Translations under genes and position numbers: made by a program | DNA from: Anaeramoeba ignava | Lineage: Eukaryota > Metamonada > Anaeramoebidae | Reading direction: 5' to 3' | Assembly (NCBI GenBank): GCA_028826165.1 | Contig: JAPDFW010000073.1 | Coordinates: 91,001-155,000, forward strand | Length of the DNA stretch: 64,000 nucleotides | The notes under the pieces: generated by a model | Told to the model about the DNA's origin: nothing | The model's input: the letters and a program-made list of their open reading frames with translations, nothing else | Databases searched by the model: none | Part shown: one piece after another, positions 62,141 to 64,000 of the stretch | Numbering within the stretch: the first letter of the stretch is position 1 | Layout of the letters: the number at the start of each line of letters is the position of its first letter

Positions 62141-64000
62141 ATGAATTCATATTTCACTCAATTATTTTTTTCAGAAAATGAAATATTGTCTAAAATTCAT
62201 CAAAATAAAATTCAAAACAAAGAAACAGAAGCAATACAGCTCGAAAACAATTTTTCTAAATTAGAAAACAAATTCAATTTTTTCTCAGAAGGTTACAAAA
62301 GTTTACGTCAACAAATACTTGATTATATGGAAGAATTTGAAAAGTTGAATCAAAATCTTCACGGAATTGATGGTTCGATTATTCTCAAAAGGTTAATAAA
62401 AAAACTGAATTTTTTTATTGATTCATTTATTACAGCAATCCCAAAATTATTCCCTTTGGATGAAAAGAATTCTATTTATGCAAATTGCCAACCAAAGTAA
62501 GTGATAAAACTTTTCTCATGATTCAGAAAATGATTCTAATACTTATTCTAATACTTCCATTTACAAGAAATTCATTTGTAATAAAACAATCACAATTAGG
62601 TGATAACTTGGAATCTTTATCCAACTTTTCTGCACAAAATCATGAATCAAAAACCGATACGATCAATCAAAAAATTCTTGAATTAATTCAAAACCTTTCC
62701 AATTTTCTTAAAGAAGGAAGAAAAAATTCAACTTTCTTTCATATAGAACAAAATGATTCATTCAAAAAACTCCAAGAAAGACAAAATCCTTTAAAAGAAA
62801 AAATCCTAAATTTTAGAGACAGAGCATCCCACTTGATCCTTCAATTTCAAGAATTTACCGATGATAAACCAGATGAAGAAGTGACTCTAGAAATTAATCA
62901 ATTAAGACAATTAGCAACTATGAGAATCTCAACGTTTAGATCAGAGTCAGTTTTAGATAACCTCCAACAAAAAATGGAGAAATTCAAAACATTTCCCCAA
63001 GTTGATACTCTAATTGAAAAACTTGATTCACTTTCAACATCCCTCCAAAAAATACTTCAATCAATTGAGTTTTCCTCAAAAAATGTTTTCAACACTGTAT
63101 CAAAAGGAAACTCCAGTATTTCATTTGAATTTGCTCTTTTCACGCAATGCTTTGATTTTCTCAATTCATCAATTACCAATTTTGATTCACATTCTTCAAT
63201 TAAAAATGACTTTTTGATTCAATTATTACTTGGATTTTTGAAATTTCTTGATTTGATTCTTGATCTTCTTTTAGAAATCTCCTCCATCTCTTTCAACACT
63301 TCTTTTCATCAAAATCAAGCGCAATCGAAAACCAACCAAATTCACTCTAAAGATATTGAAGAAAAAAATTCAAAAAAAGAAAAAACAAGTGAAAATGATC
63401 CAAATCAAACAGTTGATTTTTTTCTTAATCAAATTTCTCAACTTTCTTTAAATTTCAATGAAACGAAACAATCCGAACAAAAAAATTGTTTTGTGAAAAT
63501 TGGTGTATTAAATGCTGGAAGATTGGAATCAAATAAAATCAATCAAATTTTGTCTCATCTTGTCAAAAATTATGAGATTGATATTTTAATGATCCAAAAT
63601 TTAGATTCAAATTCTGTTGTGCAAATTAGAAATTTTGATACTTTTGGGAATTCAGAGTTGTCACACCAACAAATCAATATTAAAGAAATTGACTTGAATC
63701 CTCAATCCAGAAAAAAAGATCTTTCTTTTTTCATTTCTTCAAGTCTCATGAATCATTTTAAACTTATTGATCTTTCAGAATATATTCAAAGAGGATATTT
63801 CCCAAGACAAATTAAGAACGATCAATTTCGTTATCATTTTGGGGTTATTGAAATAGGTGACCTAATAGTGATAAACTTTTTATCCACTTGTTACTCTCAA
63901 ACAAAGCTTTTGATTAATTTTTGTGCAGTTTTAGAGAAATTATTTCCTCAAAAACAGATTGTTATTGGAGGATCTTTTCATTCTTCCATCAAGAATATCT
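62141..64000 (+). CDS. Partial coiled-coil protein with degenerate endonuclease/exonuclease/phosphatase-like domain
   Basis: Exon 1 is 62141-62496 (ATG MNSYFTQLFF), intron 62497-62567 (GTAAGT to TTACAAG), then a frame open to the window edge; the end lies outside. Residues 1-~330 are helical with coiled-coil propensity (QLENNFSKLENKFNFFSEGY; LDNLQQKMEKFKTF). From ~63500 the pattern FVKIGVLNAGRLESNKINQI ... YEIDILMIQNLDS ... YHFGVIEIGDLIVINFLSTC ... KQIVIGGSFHS follows the EEP fold. Where active enzymes have QE, TH and GDFN it has QN, no His and GGSFH, so catalysis is doubtful. An inactive EEP protein, or a decayed non-LTR retroelement endonuclease, are both possible. Confidence 0.55.

Noticed and set aside
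1-64000. tRNA or rRNA genes
   Set aside because: I looked for B-box-like GTTCRANTC contexts and rRNA-like blocks and saw none outside coding sequence; a covariance-model scan would settle it.

Overview
The window is nuclear DNA of a very AT-rich, intron-containing eukaryotic microbe. There are spliceosomal GT-AG introns, no bacterial-type signals, and standard stop codons (TAA, TAG and TGA all used). Asn/Gln/Lys-rich low-complexity proteins, many BTB, RCC1, ankyrin and TLDc proteins, and a Furry and a BEACH protein resemble free-living amoebae, with Anaeramoeba the closest match I know of. That assignment is inference from gene style only.

Left half (1-28 kb): housekeeping genes with very repetitive introns. 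In order: the 3' part of a protein with an anticodon-binding-like domain and an N/Q/T/S-rich tail (+); a Ras/Rap-like GTPase with a CaaX box (+); the SSU-processome WD40 protein UTP21/WDR36 (-), whose 3.7 kb intron holds a 2,162-bp inverted-repeat element with TA target duplications and a 10-bp minisatellite; the DNA polymerase alpha B subunit (+, divergent from UTP21); histidyl-tRNA synthetase with a long N-terminal extension (+); a 12-unit ~160-bp satellite; a divergent ribosomal protein eL28 with an acidic repeat tail (+); and a CCDC186/Golgin104-like coiled-coil protein (-).

Right half (28-64 kb): a Furry/Tao3-type morphogenesis protein (+, ~2,037 aa); a compact cluster of nearly intronless BTB genes (BTB-BACK-TLDc; SKICH-like x10-BTB; a truncated BTB copy; RCC1-BTB; ankyrin x24-BTB; a second RCC1-BTB in inverted orientation); a giant BEACH-WD40 protein (+, ~3,413 aa); 2.5 kb of degenerate TCAA repeat; and the start of a gene with an N-terminal coiled coil and a degenerate endonuclease/exonuclease/phosphatase-like domain running off the right edge.

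Genes are tightly packed: divergent pairs are 85-136 bp apart and convergent pairs 46-116 bp. Nearly every start codon is preceded by a T-tract/TCA/T-tract motif. Many introns end in AATAAAG. From ~19 kb rightwards several otherwise intact genes carry single-nucleotide frame changes, mostly in homopolymers. Comparing paralogous repeats shows that at least four are one-base length errors or very recent indels. Exon coordinates given here join in frame, once those indels are allowed, for every gene.
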